Assembly: GCA_003503535.1 (NCBI GenBank)
Contig: DOCI01000089.1
Coordinates: 16,407 to 28,137 of the forward strand
Source: Planctomycetaceae bacterium
Lineage (GTDB): Bacteria > Planctomycetota > Planctomycetia > Planctomycetales > Planctomycetaceae
DNA: 11,731 bases
Direction of reading: 5' to 3'
Shown in pieces: positions 6,076 to 11,731 of this stretch. The number at the start of each line of letters is the position of its first letter. The first letter of the stretch is position 1. The notes under the pieces were generated by a model. That model was not told the DNA's origin. It searched no databases and saw only the letters and a program-made list of their open reading frames with translations. The position numbers were made by a program, and so were the translations under genes.

Positions 6076-8418
6076 GTGGTGGACGAATCCCAAGTCGATC
6101 AACTCTTAGATGAGTGGGATGAACAACTCGATGTGGACGACTGTGCCGATATTGACGACTTTATTGCGAAACACTCAAGTAGACTAGTAGACGAGAATGT
6201 AGAGAAGTTTCGTAGAAAAGCGATTGCGCTGGCCAAAATGAACGGGCATCTGGCAGCAATGGGTGATACTGACAGTCTTTCTCCAGAGACTTCCCGTCAC
6301 AATCATGGGCGTCAGCCACCTTCGACTTTGCAACCGGGGCAGGAACCGATTCCCGGCTATCAACTGCTCGAACCACTTGGTCAGGGAGGTTTTGGTCAAG
6401 TCTGGAAGGCGCTTGGTCCGGGACAGTTTCCCGTAGCGCTGAAGTTTGTGCGACTCGATGAACGCACGGGGCAGACCGAACTGCGATCGCTCGACATTAT
6501 CCGCGACGTTCGTCATCCCCATTTGTTGAGCGTTTTCGGAACCTGGCAGATTGGTAATCAACTCGTGATTGCCTCGGAACTCGCAGATGAATCATTGCAG
6601 GATCGTTTTGAAGCTGTTCGTCGTGAAAATGGCCTTGGGATTCCTCAAAAAGAACTGTTTCGTTACATGATTGAAGCGGCCAAAGGGATTGACTTTCTCA
6701 ACCAGGCCCAGGGCTCTAATCGTGCAGGGATTCAACACCGTGACATCAAACCCCAGAATCTGTTGATCTCTGGAGGAAGCATCAAAGTTGGCGATTTTGG
6801 GCTTGTCCGTTCGCTGAAAAGCGATGCGACCGGCCATACCGGCAGTCTGACTCTGGCTTATGCCGCTCCTGAGTTTCTGGCAGGAAAAACCAGTAACCGG
6901 AGCGATCAATATTCGCTGGCAGTCACGTACTGCTACCTACGGACAGGAGTCTTGCCATTCACTGGAAGCGCGATAGATATCATTGATGGGCATCGCAGCG
7001 GCAAGCCAGATTTGTCACAACTCGGTCCGAGAGAACGAAAGGTCGTTGAGAAGGCACTGTCGAAAAATCCACACGATCGCTGGAAGTCGTGCCAGACATT
7101 CGTCAAAGCGTTGATCAAAGCAAATACTGTCGTTTCCAAAGAATCTTTACCAGCAAAAAACCTTGCTCAAACACAGAGAGAATCAAGCCATAATCTGAAA
7201 CGATGGAAATGGCCCATCGTCGGACTGATCGCTCTGCTGGTGTTTTCTGCCTTAGTAATAGTACTGCCCGACGTCAGGCCAAACTTCATTGGTGATGTGC
7301 AAGAGTCTTCGCCTTCAAACACTGCGAACAATGCTGCTCCCATACCAGTTGTTAGAGTTGAAGCCCAAAATGCGAAAGTAGATCCCAATCAACCGAAACA
7401 GAAAGCTGAGAAAGCCAAACAGGAAATCTCATCTCCTATCACCTCACCAGAATCCGTATGGCGATCACTCTTCAACGGAGAAAATCTGAATGGGTGGTCC
7501 ACACAGGGATACAACGGCTGGAAAGTTGAAGACGGAATACTCCTTGGTGAAACCAACTCCAAGCAAAACATCGGCTATTTGATGACAGATGACCGATTCG
7601 AGAACTTTGAGTTGAAACTGGAGTTTCGTCTGTCAGCCGCAAGTAACAGCGGTGTATTTCTGAATGCGATGCCAGGACAACCACTCGATGGTTCACGATT
7701 TATAGAAGTACAACTGCTTGACCAACAACACCCTCGTTTTTCATCTCTGCCTGATTTCAATCGATCTGGGAGTCTATTTAGGGTCGCAGCCGCAAGGCCT
7801 CTTGATCTGCAGTCAAACACATGGCATCAGTTGGTGGTGTTGAAACAGAATGGCAGAGTCATGGTCAATCTGAACGGAAATAATGTGCTGGATCAAGCGA
7901 TTGATTCGTCCACTGACGGACACATCGCGTTGCAACTCTACCCCACTCGTGTAGAGTTTCGGGACATTCAAATCAGAGATTTCAATAAAGAACCCACCAA
8001 ACAACTCAGCAACGCAGATATCAGTAAGTCAATCCAGGGAGAATGGAAACTCGTCGAGGAAATACTGCACGATGGTCCGGTCCCAATAGAAACACTTAAC
8101 CAGAGAAACAAACGACTACGGATTGAAGGCGTGACATTTCGGATTGAGTACAACAGTGCCTCCTCAGATGATGTCAACGAAGAACAAGGAACGATTATAT
8201 TTGAGGCGGAAGAAGATCCAGTCAAAATCGACATGCCATACCAAAACAAACAAGGGAAACAGCTTGTCTACCGAGGCATTTTGCAACTCGAAGGTAATCG
8301 AATACGACATCGCTTCATTAAGCTCGATCCAGGAGAAACATCGACTAAAGTCCCGATGTCATTTAATCAACCACTCTTACCTGGTACATGGGAAGATGTT
8401 TACGTACGAACCAACTGA
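6076..8418 (+). CDS. Transmembrane Ser/Thr protein kinase with DUF1080-like and TIGR03067-like C-terminal domains
   Basis: A 780-residue protein. Residues 1-62 are an acidic helical module. The protein kinase domain spans about 95-347, with Gly-rich loop LGQGGFGQVW (101-110), ATP-binding Lys123 in VALK, catalytic HRDIKPQN (221-228, Asp223), DFG (240-242), APE (264-266) and Asp277 in the F helix. All key residues are present, so it should be active. One membrane span at about 379-398 puts the C-terminal half outside the cytoplasm. A DUF1080/concanavalin-like domain follows (about 462-636: LFNGENLNGW, WKVEDGILLGE, EFRLSAASNSGVFL), then a region like the planctomycete TIGR03067 family (about 651-779: SIQGEWKLVEE). 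DUF1080 is linked to carbohydrate binding or 3-keto-glycoside hydrolysis, so a sugar-like ligand sensed outside is plausible. GTG 6076 or GTG 6079 is the start, with GAGGA at 6066-6070. The 97-nt gap to the convergent sigma gene shows no clear terminator. Confidence 0.92.
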   Translation: MVDESQVDQLLDEWDEQLDVDDCADIDDFIAKHSSRLVDENVEKFRRKAIALAKMNGHLAAMGDTDSLSPETSRHNHGRQPPSTLQPGQEPIPGYQLLEPLGQGGFGQVWKALGPGQFPVALKFVRLDERTGQTELRSLDIIRDVRHPHLLSVFGTWQIGNQLVIASELADESLQDRFEAVRRENGLGIPQKELFRYMIEAAKGIDFLNQAQGSNRAGIQHRDIKPQNLLISGGSIKVGDFGLVRSLKSDATGHTGSLTLAYAAPEFLAGKTSNRSDQYSLAVTYCYLRTGVLPFTGSAIDIIDGHRSGKPDLSQLGPRERKVVEKALSKNPHDRWKSCQTFVKALIKANTVVSKESLPAKNLAQTQRESSHNLKRWKWPIVGLIALLVFSALVIVLPDVRPNFIGDVQESSPSNTANNAAPIPVVRVEAQNAKVDPNQPKQKAEKAKQEISSPITSPESVWRSLFNGENLNGWSTQGYNGWKVEDGILLGETNSKQNIGYLMTDDRFENFELKLEFRLSAASNSGVFLNAMPGQPLDGSRFIEVQLLDQQHPRFSSLPDFNRSGSLFRVAAARPLDLQSNTWHQLVVLKQNGRVMVNLNGNNVLDQAIDSSTDGHIALQLYPTRVEFRDIQIRDFNKEPTKQLSNADISKSIQGEWKLVEEILHDGPVPIETLNQRNKRLRIEGVTFRIEYNSASSDDVNEEQGTIIFEAEEDPVKIDMPYQNKQGKQLVYRGILQLEGNRIRHRFIKLDPGETSTKVPMSFNQPLLPGTWEDVYVRTN

Positions 8419-8515
8419 GCCGCGATTGAGAAGTATAAAAAGTTGACGAAACAATAAACGGAGTAGATCGTCACAATCCTGTCGATGAAAGCAAAATCAC
8501 ATCGATTGCTTCGGT

Positions 8516-9154
8516 TTAGATTCTATCCTCAGACGCAGACTGGTCATCTGATTCTGGGGCGAGAAGTTCCGCCAGTTGCTGTTTGGCTTCACGCCAGCGA
8601 CGTTTGACAGTTTTTAACGAAACTTGCATTTCGTTCGCGATTTCTTCATGTGTCATCCCCATGTAGATACGTTTCTCGAAAACGTCCTTCTGATCATCGG
8701 TGAGAGAATCGACTGCTTCGTGGATGGCAATCGATTCACTCAAGTCCTGCCCTTCTTTTCCCGGATCATACAGCGGCCTGGCAATCCCACGAGAATCCTC
8801 TAGCCCTGGATCAGACTTGTGATGATTACCGTCACCTTCTGGACCGTAATGATGCCGCCAAAGATCAATCAGTTCGCGGCGAATCTGAGTCGCTGCCAAT
8901 CCCACATATCGGCGTGTCGATTCAGGACGTTCTGTCTGAAGTGCGCGATTGAGTCGGACAAGTGCGTTTTGAAAAACATCGTCGGTTTCGTTCCAACGAC
9001 GGACAGCAGGGTTTTGACGCAACATCTTACGGGCAAGTCGACGCAGACGTTCCATCGAATGGTTGATTAGTTCTTCTCGCGCCGCGTCGTCCCCATTCTC
9101 TAGTCGTACTAATAACCCTTGAATAATCGTTGTATTGCCCGGTTGTTCGCTCAT
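8516..9154 (-). CDS. ECF-type RNA polymerase sigma factor
   Basis: A 212-residue ECF sigma factor clearly different from the one at 1318-1920. Region 2 is at about residues 10-102 and includes TDDVFQNALVRLNRAL (57-72) and YVGLAATQIRRELIDLWRHH (83-102), a form common in planctomycete ECF factors that sit near Ser/Thr kinases. A Gly/Asp/His-rich linker (103-138) leads to region 4 (141-196), with helix-turn-helix THEEIANEMQVSLKTVKRRW (168-187). The ATG at 9154 is preceded by AGGA 8 nt upstream on the minus strand. It converges on the kinase gene. No anti-sigma gene is next to it, and a kinase near such a factor may control it by phosphorylation, which is inference. Its promoter was not identified in the roughly 150 nt upstream of the gene. 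Confidence 0.93.
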   Translation of the reverse strand: MSEQPGNTTIIQGLLVRLENGDDAAREELINHSMERLRRLARKMLRQNPAVRRWNETDDVFQNALVRLNRALQTERPESTRRYVGLAATQIRRELIDLWRHHYGPEGDGNHHKSDPGLEDSRGIARPLYDPGKEGQDLSESIAIHEAVDSLTDDQKDVFEKRIYMGMTHEEIANEMQVSLKTVKRRWREAKQQLAELLAPESDDQSASEDRI

Positions 9155-9305
9155 CAGTCGGTTCCTGCCTACTTTTACCTGATCTCATACTAATCAAATC
9201 AGCCTGCTTAGGCATTCTGACCGTGATTTCATTAAAAATCCAACCAAGGCCACCTGAGAGCTAAGAGAAAGGACTTCTTGCCGATTCAGTTTCTCTCGTC
9301 CAAAG

Positions 9306-9356
9306 CCCCAGCACCATCCCCGCCCGGTTTGAAACTGGGGTGAGGACGGGCTGGGG
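9306..9356 (-). terminator. Long GC-rich hairpin at the end of the minus-strand operon
   Basis: In minus-strand RNA, CCCCAGC (9356-9350) pairs with GCTGGGG (9312-9306). After a one-base bulge, CCGTCCTC (9349-9342) pairs with GGGGATGG (9321-9314), and after one mismatch CCC (9340-9338) pairs with GGG (9325-9323). That makes 18 bp around a 12-nt loop. Two of the pairs are G-U in this direction and would be mismatches on the plus strand, so the minus strand is the likely sense. It begins 18 nt after the stop of the small membrane protein gene. Only CTTT follows the stem, so the T tract is weak; it may be a terminator or an RNA-stabilising hairpin. Confidence 0.55.
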
Positions 9357-9373
9357 TTGAATAAGTGAAATCG

Positions 9374-9547
9374 TTACTTCCGCGGGGACTGAGGGCGGAT
9401 GTCGCCGGACATCAGGGATGTTCCCAGCAAGATTGCGACCAGCAGCCAGAAGACGGTCCAGCTTTGGCCGAAGAACGCCACTATACCGGCCACGATCAGG
9501 ATTCCATTAATCGAAGCGGCATTCAGTTTATGGCGTGCAGTGGGCAT
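9374..9547 (-). CDS. Small two-helix membrane protein
   Basis: A 57-residue protein with a short basic N-terminus (PTARHKLN), then a hydrophobic stretch at residues 13-26 (INGILIVAGIVAFF), a short GQS turn and a second at 31-46 (TVFWLLVAILLGTSLM), and a polar, Arg-ending tail. This is a membrane hairpin with both ends probably in the cytoplasm. The ATG at 9547 is chosen because GGAGG lies 5 nt upstream, whereas an in-frame start at 9607 would overlap the end of the nuclease gene and has no such site. It lies 47 nt after the nuclease gene on the same strand, so it is probably the last gene of that operon. No family was recognised. Function is unknown, and an incidental neighbour is possible. 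Confidence 0.65.
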   Translation of the reverse strand: MPTARHKLNAASINGILIVAGIVAFFGQSWTVFWLLVAILLGTSLMSGDIRPQSPRK

Positions 9548-9594
9548 ATAGACCTCCAGTAGTTTATGTGTATCGATGTATGTTCTTGAAATGA

Positions 9595-10422
9595 TTAACC
9601 CTTCCACTTACGGCAAGGATCACGGAATGGGCAGCCGTCGCAACTCATGGGAGACGGTGCCGGATAGAACGTCTGAGATTCAATGGCGTTCCAGACTCGT
9701 TCAATCACCTGCCTGGTCCGTGCGATACGTGACGGGTCGTAGGTAACAGGCCAGCGTTCGGCGACGGGTGTAGCGGTCTTGGTGATTACGGCAAACTCCA
9801 ACCGAATCCTTTTGCCGGGTGCAAGCTGTTTGGCGAGTTCGCTGTAGAGCAGCAGTTGCTCGCCTGAGTCTTCAGCCTGCACTCCATTCCAGCGTGAGCG
9901 GGACGTTTTGAAATCGGTGATTGTCAGCTCATCAGCGGACGAAGTGATTAGGTCAATCCGCGCAAGCAAGTCCGGGACACCCGGTATCAACTCACCGCGA
10001 AGTTGCTCTTCGACACCCAGAATCTGCCCCTGTGGAATGGCGAGTTCACTTTGCTGAAACTCGATCAGAATCCGGTCCGCCATCTCCGCGATCTTGTTAA
10101 TGTCTTCGTTCTTACCAAAGCGAATCTCGACTTCCTCACCACGTTCATGCCATTCATTCCAGAACGCAGACAACAGCATGTCTTGATCAGGATCAGGATT
10201 CCCCATCATCAACTGATTGAAATGAAACTCAGCAGCACTATGAATCGCCCCTCCTAAGATCAGGCTGGAGGAAACGACTTCTTCCGGCAATCCGGCGATG
10301 TACTTGAAATAATACTTGAGCGGGCATTGCTGGTAGGTCGAGATGGCTGAGTAACTGATGTAATCGCGTTTCTTGGGTTGAGCGACAGGCGTCTGAGTCG
10401 GAAGTTCGAGCAGTCCCATCAT
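9595..10422 (-). CDS. PD-(D/E)XK nuclease, Cas4/RecB-like, with Fe-S cysteines
   Basis: A 275-residue nuclease of the PDDEXK_1 group, related to Cas4 and to the nuclease domain of AddB/RecB. An N-terminal SYSAISTYQQCPLKYYFKY (23-41) carries Cys33. His61 and Glu65 follow in LGGAIHSAAEFHF (56-68). The catalytic motif appears as Asp157 (ARIDLI) with DFKTS (170-174, Asp170 and Lys172), and then Q189-LLLY193, the QxxxY element. The C-terminus has Cys261, Cys264 and Cys270 in CDGCPFRDPC, so with Cys33 it has the four-cysteine pattern of a 4Fe-4S cluster. The predicted activity is DNA cleavage, probably of ends or single strands. The ATG overlaps the preceding stop as ATGA, with GGGAGG 7 nt upstream, so it is translationally coupled to that gene. 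It lacks a helicase domain, so it must act with partners. No cas genes are near. Confidence 0.88.
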   Translation of the reverse strand: MMGLLELPTQTPVAQPKKRDYISYSAISTYQQCPLKYYFKYIAGLPEEVVSSSLILGGAIHSAAEFHFNQLMMGNPDPDQDMLLSAFWNEWHERGEEVEIRFGKNEDINKIAEMADRILIEFQQSELAIPQGQILGVEEQLRGELIPGVPDLLARIDLITSSADELTITDFKTSRSRWNGVQAEDSGEQLLLYSELAKQLAPGKRIRLEFAVITKTATPVAERWPVTYDPSRIARTRQVIERVWNAIESQTFYPAPSPMSCDGCPFRDPCRKWKG

Positions 10423-10925
10423 CGACGGCCTCCCGTTCCATTGGTCTGTGGCTTGATCGCATCGATCATTTCCGAGGCCTGGCTGAGCGTCAGGTCATCA
10501 GCACGACTGACCCCAAAGCGTTGATTTAACTTACCAGGCAGATCGATCCGAGCTTTATTAGCGATCGCGTGAATCGCTCGCACTTGGGACGCCGTTGCCA
10601 AACGCCCGTTTGTATGTTGCGATCCGTTGCCGTTGTGGTGACCACTTCCGTTTGAATGGGGGTGACTGTTTCCATTGGCATGGCCATCCTGATGATAGCC
10701 ATTGGACACTAGTGATGCTGGTCCGGCCTGCTGACGGGAGAGTTGTTCTTCCACCGATTGCTGGCAGGCCGCGAAGGCACTGCGGACTTTGTGATGAAAT
10801 CCATCGAGGTCGCCATCCAGTAACGTCCGGTCGATCTCAAACTCAACGTGGCAGCTTGCACAGAGTGAACCATAATCGGGTTGGCCGATTTTCTTGTGCA
10901 GGCCAACCGAGAGAGTGACAGCCAT
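10419..10925 (-). CDS. Small two-domain protein with His/Asn/Gly linker and recombination-type helical C-terminus
   Basis: A 168-residue soluble protein. The N-terminal part (1-65) is a beta-rich segment followed by a helix, with VTLSVGLHKKIGQPDYGSL and the pair Cys22/Cys25. A low-complexity His/Asn/Gly/Ser linker follows (about 75-107). The C-terminal segment (110-157) reads ATASQVRAIHAIANKARIDL then RFGVSRADDLTLSQASEMID. This is the helical module of the form ASxxQVKAI.AIA...G.......R.GV..ddLs..EAs.lId.lk that I know from the ends of phage and plasmid recombination or single-strand-DNA proteins. DNA binding is therefore inferred. The ATG at 10925 has AAGGAG 5 nt upstream. Its stop overlaps the nuclease start (ATGA), so the two products are made together and probably form a complex. 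An upstream start at 10964 would fall inside a hairpin. Confidence 0.78.
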   Translation of the reverse strand: MAVTLSVGLHKKIGQPDYGSLCASCHVEFEIDRTLLDGDLDGFHHKVRSAFAACQQSVEEQLSRQQAGPASLVSNGYHQDGHANGNSHPHSNGSGHHNGNGSQHTNGRLATASQVRAIHAIANKARIDLPGKLNQRFGVSRADDLTLSQASEMIDAIKPQTNGTGGRR

Positions 10926-10939
10926 AATATCTCCTTGTA

Positions 10940-10981
10940 TAAAAATGAAAGACCACCGCTCCAATGTGGAACGACGGTCTT
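10940..10981 (-). terminator. Minus-strand hairpin with T tract between clamp gene and linker-protein gene
   Basis: In minus-strand RNA, AAGACCGTCGTTCCA (10981-10967) pairs over 15 bp with TGGAGCGGTGGTCTT (10963-10949) around the loop CAT. Three of the pairs are G-U. Read on the plus strand these become mismatches, so the structure has been kept for minus-strand RNA. TC and ATTTTT follow, then the ribosome-binding site of the next gene about 9 nt further on. This is the form of a Rho-independent terminator. Sitting inside an apparent operon, it could set a lower expression of the downstream genes relative to the clamp gene, or act as an attenuator. Confidence 0.65.
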
Positions 10982-11009
10982 CAAAAATGATGTGAATGTA
11001 GATGGCGGG

Positions 11010-11731
11010 CTACGCGACGTCTTGGAGTTGTTTCAGACTGGCGAGCGTGCTTTCCACCAGTCGGGACTGCTTGTTTCGCTTCTTCAGACTGGCGATCAGT
11101 TCCCGTGTGTGAGTCAGTGTGACTTTGAGGGAATCACGAAGGGCTTCAGCAACCTGCAATGGCGTGAGCGAAGATTCACTTTCGTAGGTTTCTGTTTTTG
11201 GCAGTCGGTTGTGTGGTGGTTGGGATTCTGTTTTCGGCATAGCGGGATGAGTTCTCCTTGTTGGTTGTGGTGGTGTATTAGTGGCCTGCTCGGATTCAAC
11301 ACGCACTGCATCAGGATTAGCAGCAATGATGCCTGCTTTGTCGAGAGCGGCCCAGACATAAGTTCGATCAGGTTCCCGGCAGACCAGTGGGGTTTCCTGA
11401 CCATGGACTTCCACTGCCCGAAATCCCATTTGCACCGCCTGAGCCAGAAAGTGACGGTTGGTCGAAATCTTGATCGCATCACCATCACGACTGGATGAGG
11501 TCAGCACGATTTCGGTCGGCTGTGGATCATCAGTTCCCTGAGCACGAATCGAAACGGCTCCGTTCAGATCGACTGTCACCGGATGATTGAGGTCGTCATT
11601 GCTCGGCAAGCGTTTGACGGCCTTGCTTATGAACTCGGCATCCGTGTCGCTGATGAGCATGGTAGACGCCACACTATTCGCTGATGGGGCGACATCATCA
11701 ACCTGTGGGAATCGGTCCTTTTTGTTGATCA
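11010..11731 (-). CDS. Sliding-clamp (DNA polymerase III beta)-like protein with extra C-terminal tail, partial
   Basis: The frame is open to the window edge, so the start lies outside; about 239 residues are visible. Numbered from the first in-frame GTG (11672), residues 7-111 follow the third domain of DnaN-type clamps in order. The preceding DRFPQVDDVAP matches the clamp's FPDYxxVxP that begins that domain. DTDAEFISKAVKRLP (9-23) matches the first helix, VTVDLNGAVSIRAQ (32-45) the beta hairpin, KISTNRHFLAQAVQMGF (68-84) the FNxxYLxDxL helix, and CREPDRTYVWAALD (98-111) the end strand normally ending in VVMPxRL. The housekeeping clamp stops there. This one continues about 110 residues: a Pro/Gln-rich linker and a helical tail (168-220). 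A clamp tethers partners to DNA, so here it may recruit the nuclease encoded downstream. The similarity is judged by eye. Confidence 0.65.
   Translation of the reverse strand, partial: INKKDRFPQVDDVAPSANSVASTMLISDTDAEFISKAVKRLPSNDDLNHPVTVDLNGAVSIRAQGTDDPQPTEIVLTSSSRDGDAIKISTNRHFLAQAVQMGFRAVEVHGQETPLVCREPDRTYVWAALDKAGIIAANPDAVRVESEQATNTPPQPTRRTHPAMPKTESQPPHNRLPKTETYESESSLTPLQVAEALRDSLKVTLTHTRELIASLKKRNKQSRLVESTLASLKQLQDVA

Noticed and set aside
6060..6113. ATG at 6060 opening a 17-codon frame overlapping the kinase start
   Set aside because: It is too short, lacks its own ribosome-binding site and ends at once. The GAGGA inside it serves the kinase GTG.
8419..8515. Weak TCGAT/ATCGA inverted repeat between the convergent kinase and sigma genes
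   Set aside because: The arms are only 5-6 bp and no T tract follows on either strand, so it is not called a terminator.
9155..9305. Search for a promoter or small gene upstream of the second sigma factor
   Set aside because: No convincing -35/-10 pair and no small coding frame with a ribosome-binding site could be supported.
9595..10422. Cas4 of a CRISPR system
   Set aside because: No repeat array, cas1, cas2 or other cas gene is present in the window, so only a Cas4/RecB-like nuclease fold is claimed.
10881..11498. Plus-strand open frame of 205 codons opposite the clamp-like gene
   Set aside because: It lies opposite genes with recognisable motifs and good ribosome-binding sites. It shows no domain, and its Cys/Trp-rich composition is typical of an antisense shadow.

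Overview
The window looks like chromosomal DNA of a planctomycete (Planctomycetota), probably of the mid-GC Gimesia/Rubinisphaera type. That placement is inferred from gene content. The signs are two ECF sigma factors of the planctomycete kind, a Ser/Thr kinase fused to a DUF1080-like domain and a TIGR03067-like C-terminus, a short acidic helical module in front of the kinase domain, and a HEAT-repeat lipoprotein. No rRNA, tRNA, CRISPR array, insertion sequence or integrase was seen.

Left part, about 1-8420, is mainly plus strand and carries signalling genes. A seven-bladed WD40-like propeller (12-956) is followed after 7 nt by a 69-residue protein (964-1173) that resembles the extreme N-terminus of the kinase further on. 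A Rho-independent terminator (1195-1235) ends that pair. Next come an ECF sigma factor (1318-1920) and a small C..H..C..C zinc-finger protein of anti-sigma type (1975-2256). A minus-strand Cro/C1-type regulator (2268-2513) has a near-perfect palindrome just upstream of it, shared with the plus-strand genes that diverge from it. Those genes are a HEAT-repeat lipoprotein (2786-4600), preceded by an in-frame remnant of a GYF_2-like domain, and an unrecognised single-span membrane protein (4620-5960). After a spacer holding two imperfect direct repeats comes a 780-residue transmembrane Ser/Thr kinase (6076-8418). Modules often fused in one planctomycete kinase polypeptide (zinc finger, helical N-module, propeller) occur here partly as separate genes.

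Right part, about 8516-11731, is entirely minus strand. A second ECF sigma factor (8516-9154) converges on the kinase. Upstream of it, read right to left, is a probable DNA-processing operon. It starts with the C-terminal part of a DnaN-like sliding-clamp paralogue with a long extra tail (11010 to the window edge). Then come a low-complexity-linker protein with a C-terminal helical module found in recombination-type proteins (10419-10925), a Cas4/RecB-like PD-(D/E)XK nuclease with four cysteines placed for an Fe-S cluster (9595-10422), and a 57-residue membrane protein (9374-9547). The middle two genes overlap as ATGA. A 15-bp hairpin that pairs fully only in minus-strand RNA lies between the clamp gene and the next gene, and a second hairpin lies at the end of the operon.

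The clamp paralogue, linker protein and nuclease set is the best candidate for an undescribed system. The separated kinase modules around the first sigma factor are the second. All family assignments come from reading motifs by eye, with no database search.
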